From CAYINU01 sp964364855 (GTDB taxonomy: Bacteria > Margulisbacteria > Marinamargulisbacteria > CAYINU01): DNA of 31,121 nucleotides. The stretch lies in contig CAYINU010000010.1 in NCBI GenBank assembly GCA_964364855.1, positions 1-31,121 on the forward strand. Direction: 5' to 3'. The notes under the pieces are model-generated. The model did not search any database and was not told the DNA's origin. It saw only the letters and a list, made by a program, of their open reading frames with translations. Shown here in pieces: positions 22,538-30,339 of this stretch; within the stretch, counting starts at the first letter, position 1; the number at the start of each line of letters is the position of its first letter. The position numbers and the translations under genes are program-made.

Positions 22538-22548
22538 GGAGTTTAGGA

Positions 22549-24651
22549 ATGGGTACGATCTTAGACCGGTATGGCGAATTGGTTTTTGGCCGAAAAGAAA
22601 TGGAAAATCGGCTAAGCGCCTCCGTTTACGAAAAACTGCGCAGCGCGATTGAACAAGGCGAGACACTGGACCAATCCATTGCCGAGGATGTTGCCCGCGC
22701 CATGAAAGAATGGGCTCTGGAAAACGGTGCAACTCATTTCACCCATTGGTTCCAGCCCCAACGCAGCGGCACCGCTGAAAAACACGACTCTTTTATCAGC
22801 TACGGGGACAACGGAGACGTGATCGAAACATTCAGCGCCAAACAGCTGATTCAGTCAGAGCCCGACGCATCGTCTTTTCCTTCGGGTGGTATCCGTTCGA
22901 CGTTTGAAGCACGCGGCTACACGGCCTGGGATCCGAACTCCCCAGCCTTCCTGCGAGATGAAGCCGCTGGCCGATCTTTGGTGATCCCATCGATCTATCT
23001 ATCCTGGACGGGTGAAGCCCTGGATATGAAGACCCAATTGCTGCGCTCATTAAATTCGCTTAATACCAATGCCATCCGCCTTCAGCGGGAACTGGGCAAC
23101 CGTATTGCACGGCGTATTACCGTGGTTTCAGGTCTGGAACAAGAATATTTCCTCATCCCCAAAGACTTAGGTATGGAGCGCCCAGACATTTTGATTTGTG
23201 GCCGCACCTTATTTGGCGCCCCAGCTGCCAAAGGCCAGCTGATGGAAGACCATTACTTCGGCGCCATTCAGACCAGCGTCATGAGCTTTATGAATGACTT
23301 GGATCGCGAGCTGTATCGATATGGAATCCCCGTCAAAACCAAGCATAACGAAGTGGCGCCCAACCAATTCGAATTAGCGCCATTGCACGAAGAAATCAAC
23401 CTCGCCATCGATCATAATCTGTTGACGATGGACATTATGCGCCGGGTGGCAGCCGATCACGACTTCATCGTATTGCACCACGAAAAGCCATTTGCCGGTC
23501 TGAACGGCTCGGGCAAACATATGAACTGGTCTTTGGGCGACAATACCGGCACCAATTACCTCGAGCCGTCAAAATCGCCTCTGAAAAACATCAGCTTTTT
23601 GATGACCCTGGGAGCAATCTTGCTGGGCGTACACAAGCATTCCGGTCTATTGCGCGCAGCCATTGCCGATGCCGGCAACGAACATCGCTTGGGATCTCAC
23701 GAAGCCCCTCCAGCCATTTTGTCCGTATACCTGGGTGACTACCTCACCGAGATTCTGGATCATATCGAAGGCATCAAAAAACTGTCTGAAAAAGACATGA
23801 ACTACATCAACCTCGGCATCCAAAATATGCCCAAGGTAGTCAAAGACATTTCGGATCGCAACCGCACCTCGCCCATCGCCTTCACAGGAAACAAATTCGA
23901 ATTCCGTGCCGTGGGGGGCGCCGCAAACTGCTCCGACGCCGCCACCGCCATGAATATGGTGTGTACCTATGGCTATCGCACCATTCTGGAACGACTGGCC
24001 AAAATGAAAGGCAGCGTCAAAGAAAACTGCATTCTGATACTTAAAGACATCCTCAAAGAAACCAAGGCCGTTCGATTCGAAGGCAACGGCTACTCTGCCG
24101 AATGGCGCAAAGAAGCCAAACGCCGCGGTCTGTATATGGTGGATAACACGCCCGAGGCCATTCGGTATTACACGTCCAAAGACTGCGTTCAGCTTTTTGA
24201 AAGCCTGGGCGTACTTAGCAGGCGCGAACTGGACTCCCGTTCGGAAGTTAAATTGGAGGCGTATTGCAAAACCAAAGCCATCGAAATTCGGATCGGTTTG
24301 GATATGGTCAACACCCGTATTTTGCCGTCCCTGCTCAATCAGCTGGCCTTGCTGGGCTCTGCCGCTCAAGCCTCCTTGGCTGCCGGAAAACTGTCTGCCG
24401 CCATCAAAAACGACATTCAAACGTTGGATGGGTTGTATATGGGGATCCGCAAAGAAGCCTCAGCCCTGGAAAAAGTGCTTCATACCGCGGAAGGCAAGTC
24501 CGATGTCTACGACAAAGCCTTGGCCTTTGCCACCGGAGGCGCCGCGCAATTCCAAGCGTTGCGCCGCGTGGTGGACCAAGCCGAAGTTCTCATCGCCGAC
24601 GAAAACTGGACCTTGCCACGCTATGATGATTTGGCGATGGCGTTGTCTTAG
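22549..24651 (+). CDS. glnN: Glutamine synthetase type III
   Basis: 700 aa, the size of GSIII (types I and II are about 450 and 370). Family motifs: SGLEQEYFLI (glutamate/metal site), KTKHNEVAPNQFELAP, HHEKPFAGLNGSGKHMNWSLG, RLGSHEAPPAILSVYLG and NRTSPIAFTGNKFEFRAVG. It condenses glutamate and ammonia with ATP as a large dodecamer. GSIII is typical of Bacteroidetes, many cyanobacteria and some anaerobes. Ribosome-binding site AAGGAG 7 nt upstream; dyad just before it; terminator at 24661-24683. Monocistronic, with no nitrogen regulator adjacent. Confidence 0.97.
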   Translation: MGTILDRYGELVFGRKEMENRLSASVYEKLRSAIEQGETLDQSIAEDVARAMKEWALENGATHFTHWFQPQRSGTAEKHDSFISYGDNGDVIETFSAKQLIQSEPDASSFPSGGIRSTFEARGYTAWDPNSPAFLRDEAAGRSLVIPSIYLSWTGEALDMKTQLLRSLNSLNTNAIRLQRELGNRIARRITVVSGLEQEYFLIPKDLGMERPDILICGRTLFGAPAAKGQLMEDHYFGAIQTSVMSFMNDLDRELYRYGIPVKTKHNEVAPNQFELAPLHEEINLAIDHNLLTMDIMRRVAADHDFIVLHHEKPFAGLNGSGKHMNWSLGDNTGTNYLEPSKSPLKNISFLMTLGAILLGVHKHSGLLRAAIADAGNEHRLGSHEAPPAILSVYLGDYLTEILDHIEGIKKLSEKDMNYINLGIQNMPKVVKDISDRNRTSPIAFTGNKFEFRAVGGAANCSDAATAMNMVCTYGYRTILERLAKMKGSVKENCILILKDILKETKAVRFEGNGYSAEWRKEAKRRGLYMVDNTPEAIRYYTSKDCVQLFESLGVLSRRELDSRSEVKLEAYCKTKAIEIRIGLDMVNTRILPSLLNQLALLGSAAQASLAAGKLSAAIKNDIQTLDGLYMGIRKEASALEKVLHTAEGKSDVYDKALAFATGGAAQFQALRRVVDQAEVLIADENWTLPRYDDLAMALS

Positions 24652-24660
24652 GCGGCATTT

Positions 24661-24683
24661 GCCCTGGATTTCGGGGCTTTTTT
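24661..24683 (+). terminator. Intrinsic terminator of glnN
   Basis: GCCCTG/CGGGGC stem (24661-24666 with 24672-24677), loop GATTT, then six T, 9 nt after the stop codon. Confidence 0.85.
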
Positions 24684-24695
24684 GCGAGATCTCGC
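24684..24695. repeat. Perfect 12-bp palindrome GCGAGATCTCGC
   Basis: Lies directly after the glnN T-run, between glnN and the convergent XRE gene. Could be a protein-binding site or chance; no other copy seen in the window. Confidence 0.4.
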
Positions 24696-24723
24696 GTTCT
24701 TCCAACCGATTTCATTTCTGGCG

Positions 24724-24969
24724 TCACACAGCACCCCGGTCCCAACCGTCAAAAAATGCAGCAGGGGTGATGTCGAGGCCGTCGATGAGTTTAAGGAGGG
24801 TAATGACGGTAAACTCACGTCTACCCTTTTTTAAGATTCGGCTGATGACGGACTGATCCACTCCGCTACGCATAGACAATTCATAGGCGGTCAAGCCGTT
24901 TTGTTTCATAAGCGCCTGAAACCGTTTGACGACGAGCTGAATTTCGGGAGCTTCTTCGTGCTGCGACAT
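24724..24969 (-). CDS. Small XRE-family helix-turn-helix regulator
   Basis: 81 aa, nearly all a Cro/CI-type HTH (about residues 13-68): LVVKRFQALMKQNGLTAYELSMRSGVDQSVISRILKKGRREFTVITLLKLIDGLDITPAAFF. It has no effector or protease domain. TGAGGC precedes the ATG. It is divergent from a 71-aa gene across 89 bp, where AACGTT and AT-rich sequence offer possible autoregulatory sites. It could be the antitoxin-like or immunity-like half of a mobile cassette, but no toxin is recognisable. Confidence 0.9.
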   Translation of the reverse strand: MSQHEEAPEIQLVVKRFQALMKQNGLTAYELSMRSGVDQSVISRILKKGRREFTVITLLKLIDGLDITPAAFFDGWDRGAV

Positions 24970-25058
24970 GCCTCAAATGATAACGTTGTTTCCCAATTTA
25001 ATACTTGCTATATGGTCAGTATTCGGGTAATCCTTATATATAACAAGGAGGCCCCCAA

Positions 25059-25274
25059 ATGGACATCACCCTCACCGAATTACGCGCCCGATTCGAATCC
25101 GAAACTGACATCAAACTCGCCCCGCCTTCCCCCGCCGACTGGCAGGCCTATGCGTTGTGGCTGGAAAACGATGTCGCGCAACGGCTCAACCGCGAGGCCT
25201 TGGCGGAGAATGAAAAGCTTCGTGCGGCGTGTTATTGCGCTTCGGAGATTTTGGAGGGGGTGGGGAGGGGGTAG
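25059..25274 (+). CDS. Small acidic helical protein of unknown function
   Basis: 71 aa, preceded by a strong Shine-Dalgarno (AAGGAGG, 8 nt before ATG), which is the main reason to accept it. Composition is acidic and helical: TLTELRARFESET, then a Pro-rich turn (APPSPADW), then LWLENDVAQRLNREALAENEKLRAA, a probable amphipathic helix, ending CYCASEILEGVGRG. No family recognised; the size and position next to an XRE regulator resemble small accessory genes of mobile cassettes. A 17-bp imperfect dyad (CCTT...AAGG, 25032-25048) overlaps its ribosome-binding site. Confidence 0.65.
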   Translation: MDITLTELRARFESETDIKLAPPSPADWQAYALWLENDVAQRLNREALAENEKLRAACYCASEILEGVGRG

Positions 25275-25278
25275 GATT

Positions 25279-25446
25279 ATGCCAGAAAAGGATCTCTCAA
25301 TGTTGCCAGGTGAGTTGGTTTCCCACAGAACTGGCCTCCCTGACCCTTTCCTATCCACAGATTGGGATATCTTTACCCGCTTTTCCGCTCTCCCCCCAGG
25401 GGGACACTATGTCCCCGGTCTTCACACACAGACTACCCCGCTCTGA
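25279..25446 (+). CDS. Possible 55-aa ORF after the small acidic protein
   Basis: Starts 4 nt after the preceding stop (MPEKDLSMLPGELV) with a G-rich stretch upstream. Its 3' part encodes a hairpin (25400-25416) and its stop lies in a palindrome (25441-25452), so it may be non-coding structure. No homology recognised. Confidence 0.25.
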   Translation: MPEKDLSMLPGELVSHRTGLPDPFLSTDWDIFTRFSALPPGGHYVPGLHTQTTPL

Positions 25447-25452
25447 TCAGAG
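25400..25452. repeat. Hairpin GGGGACA/TGTCCCC and palindrome CTCTGATCAGAG
   Basis: A perfect 7-bp stem with CTA loop (25400-25416) and, 24 bp on, a perfect 12-bp palindrome (25441-25452). No T-run follows either. They lie in the otherwise gene-poor gap before the convergent tusA. Confidence 0.45.
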
Positions 25453-25483
25453 ACCTGTTGCATGGTTACGAAGGAAGGGACGG

Positions 25484-25717
25484 TTAGCCCGCCCCCTTTT
25501 GAATGTTCACGCGATGAACGCGGCCTTCGACCGGGACGACGTCCAGAACGGTGTGGCCCTGCTCGGTGACGGAGAGCGGAACGTTTTCCAGGGGTTCGCC
25601 GTCGTTGAGCAAGACTTCCAATACGTCGCCGGTGTGTAGCTGGTCCAGCTTGAGTTTCGTCTTCACAAACGTCATCGGACAGTGGTCGCGAGTAATGTCG
25701 AGTTGATAGGTACTCAT
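25484..25717 (-). CDS. tusA: TusA-family sulfur carrier protein
   Basis: 77 aa, one TusA/SirA domain with the persulfide-forming Cys13-Pro14 (DITRDHCPMTFVKTKLKL) and the family pattern GDVLEVLLNDGEPLENVP. It is closely similar to the TusA domain fused to sulfite reductase at the left edge. TusA carries sulfane sulfur between enzymes. It starts within the stop of the DsrE2 gene (ATGA overlap), so the pair is translationally coupled; DsrE2-TusA pairs are known in sulfur trafficking and sulfur-oxidising or thiosulfate-using organisms. Unlike canonical TusA, a histidine rather than an alanine/leucine-type residue precedes the Cys. Confidence 0.93.
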   Translation of the reverse strand: MSTYQLDITRDHCPMTFVKTKLKLDQLHTGDVLEVLLNDGEPLENVPLSVTEQGHTVLDVVPVEGRVHRVNIQKGAG

Positions 25718-26190
25718 ATAAATAACACCTGCCCTCCTTCTGCGAGTTTTAAAAATTTCGCCACGCCTAGCACTTCTTTAAACTGTGCAAAGTCCGATAG
25801 CTCCGTTCCCATAATCACCATCGACATTTCGCAGGCATAAAACTTCACGCCCAGATCAACGGACGCTTGCTTGAGCTCCTCCAAAGTCGCCACATTTTGG
25901 GATTTCATCATATACGTCATTAATTTCGGACTGATGCCCCCAAAATTTAGGCGACTCAGCGGCAAGTTGTTAAATCCACCCATCAGCATATTAAAAAACC
26001 GGGCCAAAAATCCTTTGCCCACGGGCCGGTGGCCTTTTTTGTTTTTGAAGGCATTAAATCCCCAAAACGTGGCAAAAAAGTGGATCTCATATCCTACCGC
26101 GGCGGCACCGGAGGCCAGCGTAAACGCCGCTACCGCTTTATCAAAATCTCCGCTAAACAAAATTAAACTTAATTTTTTGGATTCTGTCAT
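25714..26190 (-). CDS. DsrE2-like DsrE/DsrF superfamily sulfurtransferase
   Basis: 158 aa with the DsrE2 pattern: KLSLILFSGDFDKAVAAFTLASGAAAVGYEIHFFATFWG at the N-terminus and the conserved sulfur-binding Cys120 in FYACEMSMVIMG. The central part (about 60-90) is more hydrophobic, and some DsrE2 proteins are membrane-associated. Partner of TusA directly downstream; the two would pass persulfide sulfur. Promoter with an embedded dyad at 26251-26287 is shared in form with the sulfur-carrier operon. No Dsr or Hdr genes are nearby, so a role in assimilation or sulfur detoxification is more likely than dissimilation; this is inference. Confidence 0.9.
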   Translation of the reverse strand: MTESKKLSLILFSGDFDKAVAAFTLASGAAAVGYEIHFFATFWGFNAFKNKKGHRPVGKGFLARFFNMLMGGFNNLPLSRLNFGGISPKLMTYMMKSQNVATLEELKQASVDLGVKFYACEMSMVIMGTELSDFAQFKEVLGVAKFLKLAEGGQVLFI

Positions 26191-26250
26191 TTTTATGATC
26201 TCCTGTTACGCCTATGCACTTGGGCGCTCGGTCGTTTATGTATTCATAAC

Positions 26251-26287
26251 CCTATATATATTATAGGATATATCTGAAATATAACAA
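26251..26287 (-). promoter_or_regulatory. Promoter of dsrE2-tusA with embedded dyad CCTAT-N7-ATAGG
   Basis: On the minus strand TTGTTA (26282-26287), 16-bp spacer, perfect TATAAT (26260-26265). The dyad (26251-26267; read toward the gene CCTATAATATATATAGG) contains the -10. The cysK upstream dyad (6214-6230) has identical arms and the -10 at the same offset. Confidence 0.7.
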
Positions 26288-26433
26288 TGGGATTTCATCA
26301 TACCCCCGAGTTCGAACCATCAAAACTGATCATTTTTATTGAAATCTCAAGAAAGATATGAGACACTACCACCGCTTTTACCAAATACTTTTCTAATCTG
26401 AGCCTTACAATTTGCTAACCTCGAGGAGCTGTC

Positions 26434-29040
26434 ATGTCCAACCATAAACGCGTTTCTACTCCTGTCTCAATTCTGAACAGCCCCCCTCCGATCATCGCTC
26501 AGCCCGTGACGCAGTTGCCGGGTTATCGACAGGTTTCCGACGAGAGTGTTCGCGCGATTGGGGAACGCATGCGCGATCCTCTGATGAATTTTGACGATCT
26601 GGCCCAGGTGGAATTATTAACTGCTGATCAATTCTTGAACTTGGTAGAGGCTGCAAATCAGCTTCCGACCAGCACCAAGAAAACGTTCTGGGTCGGATAT
26701 TTGCTGTCCCATTACGAAGCCACCAAAACGCAGCCGATGTGGACAGTATCACAGGAGAAATCCGAACAAATTACGGCATCCGTTAACGCACTTCGCCAGT
26801 TGCCTCCTGGAGACTCCGATCTTTCGAGGCAAGTATCGGCGGTTTTTGCGACCCTGCCCTTCGATAACCAGACCCTTCGCCAGGTTGGATATCAGGTGAA
26901 TTTAGCCATTGAGCAAGCGAGAGCATTTGCATTGGCCGACCTTCAACCTACTGACAATGGCGTGCATCCCATCCATTCGTTTACTTGGGATAATCAGAAG
27001 CAAATGTTTGCCATCGTTGAACATAAAGACGAAGTTCGTATGTCGGCTGTCGAGATCGGAACCCATGTCAGGACCTTAAACCAGGCCTTTGGACCTGCCT
27101 ATGCGGCGTTGAGGGAACTCGGTTTCCTACCCACCTCGGCTCCGGCGGACCAGGGCTTGAAGCCCATCGCGGGTTTGGAAAAAGCCCTACAGTCTGTCAC
27201 GCTTGTTTCAGGGACAGATCTGTCCCTGAAAGCCCGTCATGATGTTTTGAAAGTTCTGATCGGATTGGCAACGGCCCGAACAGCCCAAGACCTGAACCAG
27301 CTTGTAAGCAACGTACACTCATTTCAGCCCAATCAGGTGGCTTTTTTTGAAACCCTTATCCCCCTGATTCCTAAGGATCGACAGTTCGTCGCTTGGGCCT
27401 TGTTAGCCCACACCAGCTTAGAAAACACGGACTTTCGAACACGCGTATTGGGCAAATTGGACGCCTTTGCAATGGATCCTAGCGTGGGCGACGAACTGGC
27501 ACAATTGGCTAGCGCAGGCCTAGAGGTAGGTGGTCGCTGCCCCTCAGATACCCGCAACTTTCTCCACCGTCTGTCCCGGTTATTCAGTGGCTATGTTAAG
27601 GCAAAATCAGCCGAGTTATTAAAGGCAAATGGAAACGACAAAACGCTAGCCACCATTCACGTTCTGGATCATCTGCTCGGAGCAGCATCTACCTCACTGC
27701 AAAAACGAATTCTCGGACTTCTACTAATCGAGATCATGCCCACCCCCAATAGGGGGCCATCGGATGACACACTTAGGAAGGAAGTTGCCCTAAAACGGCC
27801 GATAATCGAGCAGTGGTCATCGTTATTTTCAACAGAAGAGTTTCGCCGTCTCATGTTGGGATTCGATGGATATAATCACGTCGATTCCGATCGATTGGGG
27901 GGGTTGACCCGGGTGAGGTCGGTCATGGCCATGCAACGTGCCCCTTCTCAGGCTAGCTTGGGGTCTACCCCTTCGATACCCAGTGCACCCAGTGCCGACT
28001 CTGTCAGCCCGTCTCCTTCCCGGCAAACACCTAACCAAGGCTACCAAGATGCCTTGGATACGGAGGTGGAAACGGCAAAACTTGCGATAACCCAAGTCAC
28101 ACGCATTGTTCAAACCTTCGGAATCGGTACAGATCAATTCCCGGAATTCAAAACACTTATCAGTCACCGTCCGGGTATCCAGTCCGAGGCATTTTCGGAA
28201 TGGCTGGCCAAATTTAAACAGATTCAAGCTCAGATCCAGCGGACTATCGACACGCCATTGGAAACATTGGGTTTGTTAGCAGAAACAAGTCGTCCTGCCC
28301 TATCGGAACAAGTCACTGTCCGTCTCATCTCTGTTCAAGAGGCGCTCTCACAAAAGGAACATCTCTACACCCTTGCCGAATTGGTAACACTCAGCGAGAG
28401 GAAGCAGGCCCTTCTTGCCATGCAAAAGGCTTTGAGCACTGTTACCCTTTCCCAGCCACTGTCTCATGTGTTAGAGACACTAGCGACATGGACCGATCTT
28501 CTCGATGAAAAGAAAGACCCTCCACCATCAAAAACATTGTGCGACTTTTATGCCGTAACAGCAGAAAACGTGAAAGGCTTTACAGAGCTGGGCGCGTATC
28601 AGCAGAAATTCAGAGCAGCCCAAGCGCTGGAAGACAACACAGATCAACGCCATATCGTCCTAACCTATCTTCGGACATTAATCTCGGCTATGCAATCCAA
28701 CAAGATACTCAACGTAGATCTGATGGAATTCAAAGTGGAACTCGAATCAGCGGGATCTGCACTCGACGGTTGGAATACCATATGGACGGCTATTACTAAA
28801 AAACCAGATAATGCACCCCTCTCTCTCGTCCGCCCAGCATTTTACGCCTTCCAGAAAGCCGCCATTGGCGTAGCATCAGCCCACGATATCCCTCCCAATC
28901 TTCTAGAGCTTCTGGCCGCTACTCAAGCCGAACAAGAGGCAACAGATCCATGGAGGCCGCTGTTGAAGTGGCTTAAGACCGCAAACCTAATAAGCCCCTT
29001 CTCAACTCCTGATGAGGTTGGCCAAACAGGGGCATCATGA
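26434..29040 (+). CDS. 868-aa helical protein of unknown function
   Basis: No family recognised. GAGGAG sits 5-6 nt before the ATG, and the frame is open for 2.6 kb. There is no signal peptide or membrane helix, so it is cytosolic or secreted by a non-Sec route. Layout: Pro/Ser-rich start (about 1-30), a long mainly helical part (about 30-495), a Ser/Pro/Gln-rich linker (about 498-532, SQASLGSTPSIPSAPSADS region), then a second helical half (about 540-868) that reads like helical-repeat or coiled-coil sequence (KFKQIQAQIQRTID, SERKQALLAMQKAL). It overlaps or abuts the shikimate-kinase-like gene and so probably heads the pyrE-pyrF transcript. Confidence 0.75.
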   Translation: MSNHKRVSTPVSILNSPPPIIAQPVTQLPGYRQVSDESVRAIGERMRDPLMNFDDLAQVELLTADQFLNLVEAANQLPTSTKKTFWVGYLLSHYEATKTQPMWTVSQEKSEQITASVNALRQLPPGDSDLSRQVSAVFATLPFDNQTLRQVGYQVNLAIEQARAFALADLQPTDNGVHPIHSFTWDNQKQMFAIVEHKDEVRMSAVEIGTHVRTLNQAFGPAYAALRELGFLPTSAPADQGLKPIAGLEKALQSVTLVSGTDLSLKARHDVLKVLIGLATARTAQDLNQLVSNVHSFQPNQVAFFETLIPLIPKDRQFVAWALLAHTSLENTDFRTRVLGKLDAFAMDPSVGDELAQLASAGLEVGGRCPSDTRNFLHRLSRLFSGYVKAKSAELLKANGNDKTLATIHVLDHLLGAASTSLQKRILGLLLIEIMPTPNRGPSDDTLRKEVALKRPIIEQWSSLFSTEEFRRLMLGFDGYNHVDSDRLGGLTRVRSVMAMQRAPSQASLGSTPSIPSAPSADSVSPSPSRQTPNQGYQDALDTEVETAKLAITQVTRIVQTFGIGTDQFPEFKTLISHRPGIQSEAFSEWLAKFKQIQAQIQRTIDTPLETLGLLAETSRPALSEQVTVRLISVQEALSQKEHLYTLAELVTLSERKQALLAMQKALSTVTLSQPLSHVLETLATWTDLLDEKKDPPPSKTLCDFYAVTAENVKGFTELGAYQQKFRAAQALEDNTDQRHIVLTYLRTLISAMQSNKILNVDLMEFKVELESAGSALDGWNTIWTAITKKPDNAPLSLVRPAFYAFQKAAIGVASAHDIPPNLLELLAATQAEQEATDPWRPLLKWLKTANLISPFSTPDEVGQTGAS

Positions 29041-29605
29041 TACAGTTTTGTCGGTGTCACAGTTAAAAAACGCCGTTATTTTGGTGGGTATGGCCGGGGT
29101 GGGAAAAACCACTATTGGCAAGTACTTGGCCAAGCAACTGGGCTATGCCTTTTTGGACTTGGACCACCAGATCGTCAAAAACACCGGCAAGTCCTTGCAC
29201 CATTTGATTGCCGAGATGGGTGAGGACGCTTTCGTCGCTCTAGAGGGCAATTCCTTTCGCAATCTGGACCTGACTCAAAAAGTCGTATCCCCCGGTGGCA
29301 GCATCGTATACCACCCGGAGCTATTGATCCAAGCCAAAGACACGGCCGTGATTGTGTTTTTACATGATTCCATCAAAAACATCCGCCGCCGAATTTCCAA
29401 TATGGAAACGCGTGGCATTGTCGGCATCGGTAAACAAAGTTTTGAGCAACTCTACAACGAACGGTTGCCCCTCTATCACAGCGTTGCAGACATTGTCGTA
29501 GATATGCACACCACTTCCGACAAAGTCGCCATTGCCAATTTGCTGAATCAGCTTCGACGTTGCCTGCTCGCCCCCCAGAAAACCCCACAAGGAGATACGC
29601 CATGA
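29012..29605 (+). CDS. Shikimate-kinase-like P-loop kinase
   Basis: 197 aa from ATG at 29012. Walker A GMAGVGKT (26-33), the Asp of FLDLDHQI (Asp51) and the NERLPLY motif of shikimate kinases are present. Two substrate-site signatures differ: the usual FRxxE is FVALE (Arg replaced by Val75) and the GGG loop reads SPGGSIV. It may therefore phosphorylate something other than shikimate. The start is uncertain: 29012 overlaps the previous gene by 29 bp and has no Shine-Dalgarno; TTG at 29048 or GTG at 29054 would remove the overlap. It ends in an ATGA overlap with pyrE, so the unit is co-translated with pyrimidine genes rather than aro genes. Confidence 0.8.
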   Translation: MRLAKQGHHDTVLSVSQLKNAVILVGMAGVGKTTIGKYLAKQLGYAFLDLDHQIVKNTGKSLHHLIAEMGEDAFVALEGNSFRNLDLTQKVVSPGGSIVYHPELLIQAKDTAVIVFLHDSIKNIRRRISNMETRGIVGIGKQSFEQLYNERLPLYHSVADIVVDMHTTSDKVAIANLLNQLRRCLLAPQKTPQGDTP

Positions 29606-30339
29606 CGACCAACCCCACTCCCGCTGCCCAAAGCGAATTTAGCGCTCAGCCCCTTATCGACCTGATGATTTCGCATGGGGCCATTGGATTTTATCAAGAC
29701 CCGATTACCTTAAAATCCGGCAAAAAGTCCTATTGGTATGTGAACTGGCGTAGCCTGCTATCCGACGTGGCCCTAATTGATCAAGTCACCGATATTTTAA
29801 TGGCCTTTTCGGCGCATTTGCAGCTGCGCGCGGCAACGTTTTATGGTGTGCCGGAAGGCTGTACCAAGCTGGGCTTGATCATGCAATACAAATGGGCCAT
29901 GCGCGATGGCCGTCCCAGCGTGGGCAGTGCTGTTTTGCCCATGGGTCGCGGCAAACCGAAAGACCATGGTTTGCCTGAGGACCGTTTTTTTGTCGGGAAG
30001 CCGGGAGGACGGCTGGTGGTGCTCGAAGACGTCACCACAACAGGGAGCTCTCTTATCGCCGTATTGGCCCAATTGCGCGAAATGGGCGTCTTTGTAGAGT
30101 CTGCCATTACCCTCACGGATCGCGGTAGCCGACGTCCGGACGGACTCACCGTCCGCCAAGCGGTGGAATCCATGGGGATTAACTATTTTCCATTGGTATC
30201 TGCCACCGATGTGTTGCCTCACGCCGTTCGCGCACTCAAACCCGCGCCTCACATCGTGGAGGCCCTAATTAACGACTTTCCGGAGAGCCCCACGTTCGCG
30301 GAACAACTCCAGGTCGCTGCTGCGAGCAAATCCTCATGA
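29602..30339 (+). CDS. pyrE: Orotate phosphoribosyltransferase
   Basis: 245 aa. The PRPP-binding motif VVLEDVTTTGSS (139-150) and LKSGKKSYWYVNWRSLLSD (substrate side) identify a type I PRTase of the OPRT family; the sequence is longer and more divergent than enterobacterial PyrE (about 213 aa), with an N-terminal extension. It joins orotate to PRPP to give OMP, which the next gene decarboxylates. Start at 29602 has AAGGAG 8 nt upstream and overlaps the kinase stop (ATGA). Confidence 0.92.
   Translation: MTTNPTPAAQSEFSAQPLIDLMISHGAIGFYQDPITLKSGKKSYWYVNWRSLLSDVALIDQVTDILMAFSAHLQLRAATFYGVPEGCTKLGLIMQYKWAMRDGRPSVGSAVLPMGRGKPKDHGLPEDRFFVGKPGGRLVVLEDVTTTGSSLIAVLAQLREMGVFVESAITLTDRGSRRPDGLTVRQAVESMGINYFPLVSATDVLPHAVRALKPAPHIVEALINDFPESPTFAEQLQVAAASKSS

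Noticed and set aside
23647..24420. 257-codon minus-strand reading frame inside glnN
   Set aside because: Exact shadow of glnN; Phe/Gly/His-rich composition with no start signal.
25032..25048. Possible third copy of the sulfur operator (CCTT-N9-AAGG)
   Set aside because: Same length but different arms, and it overlaps a Shine-Dalgarno, which explains the AAGG half.
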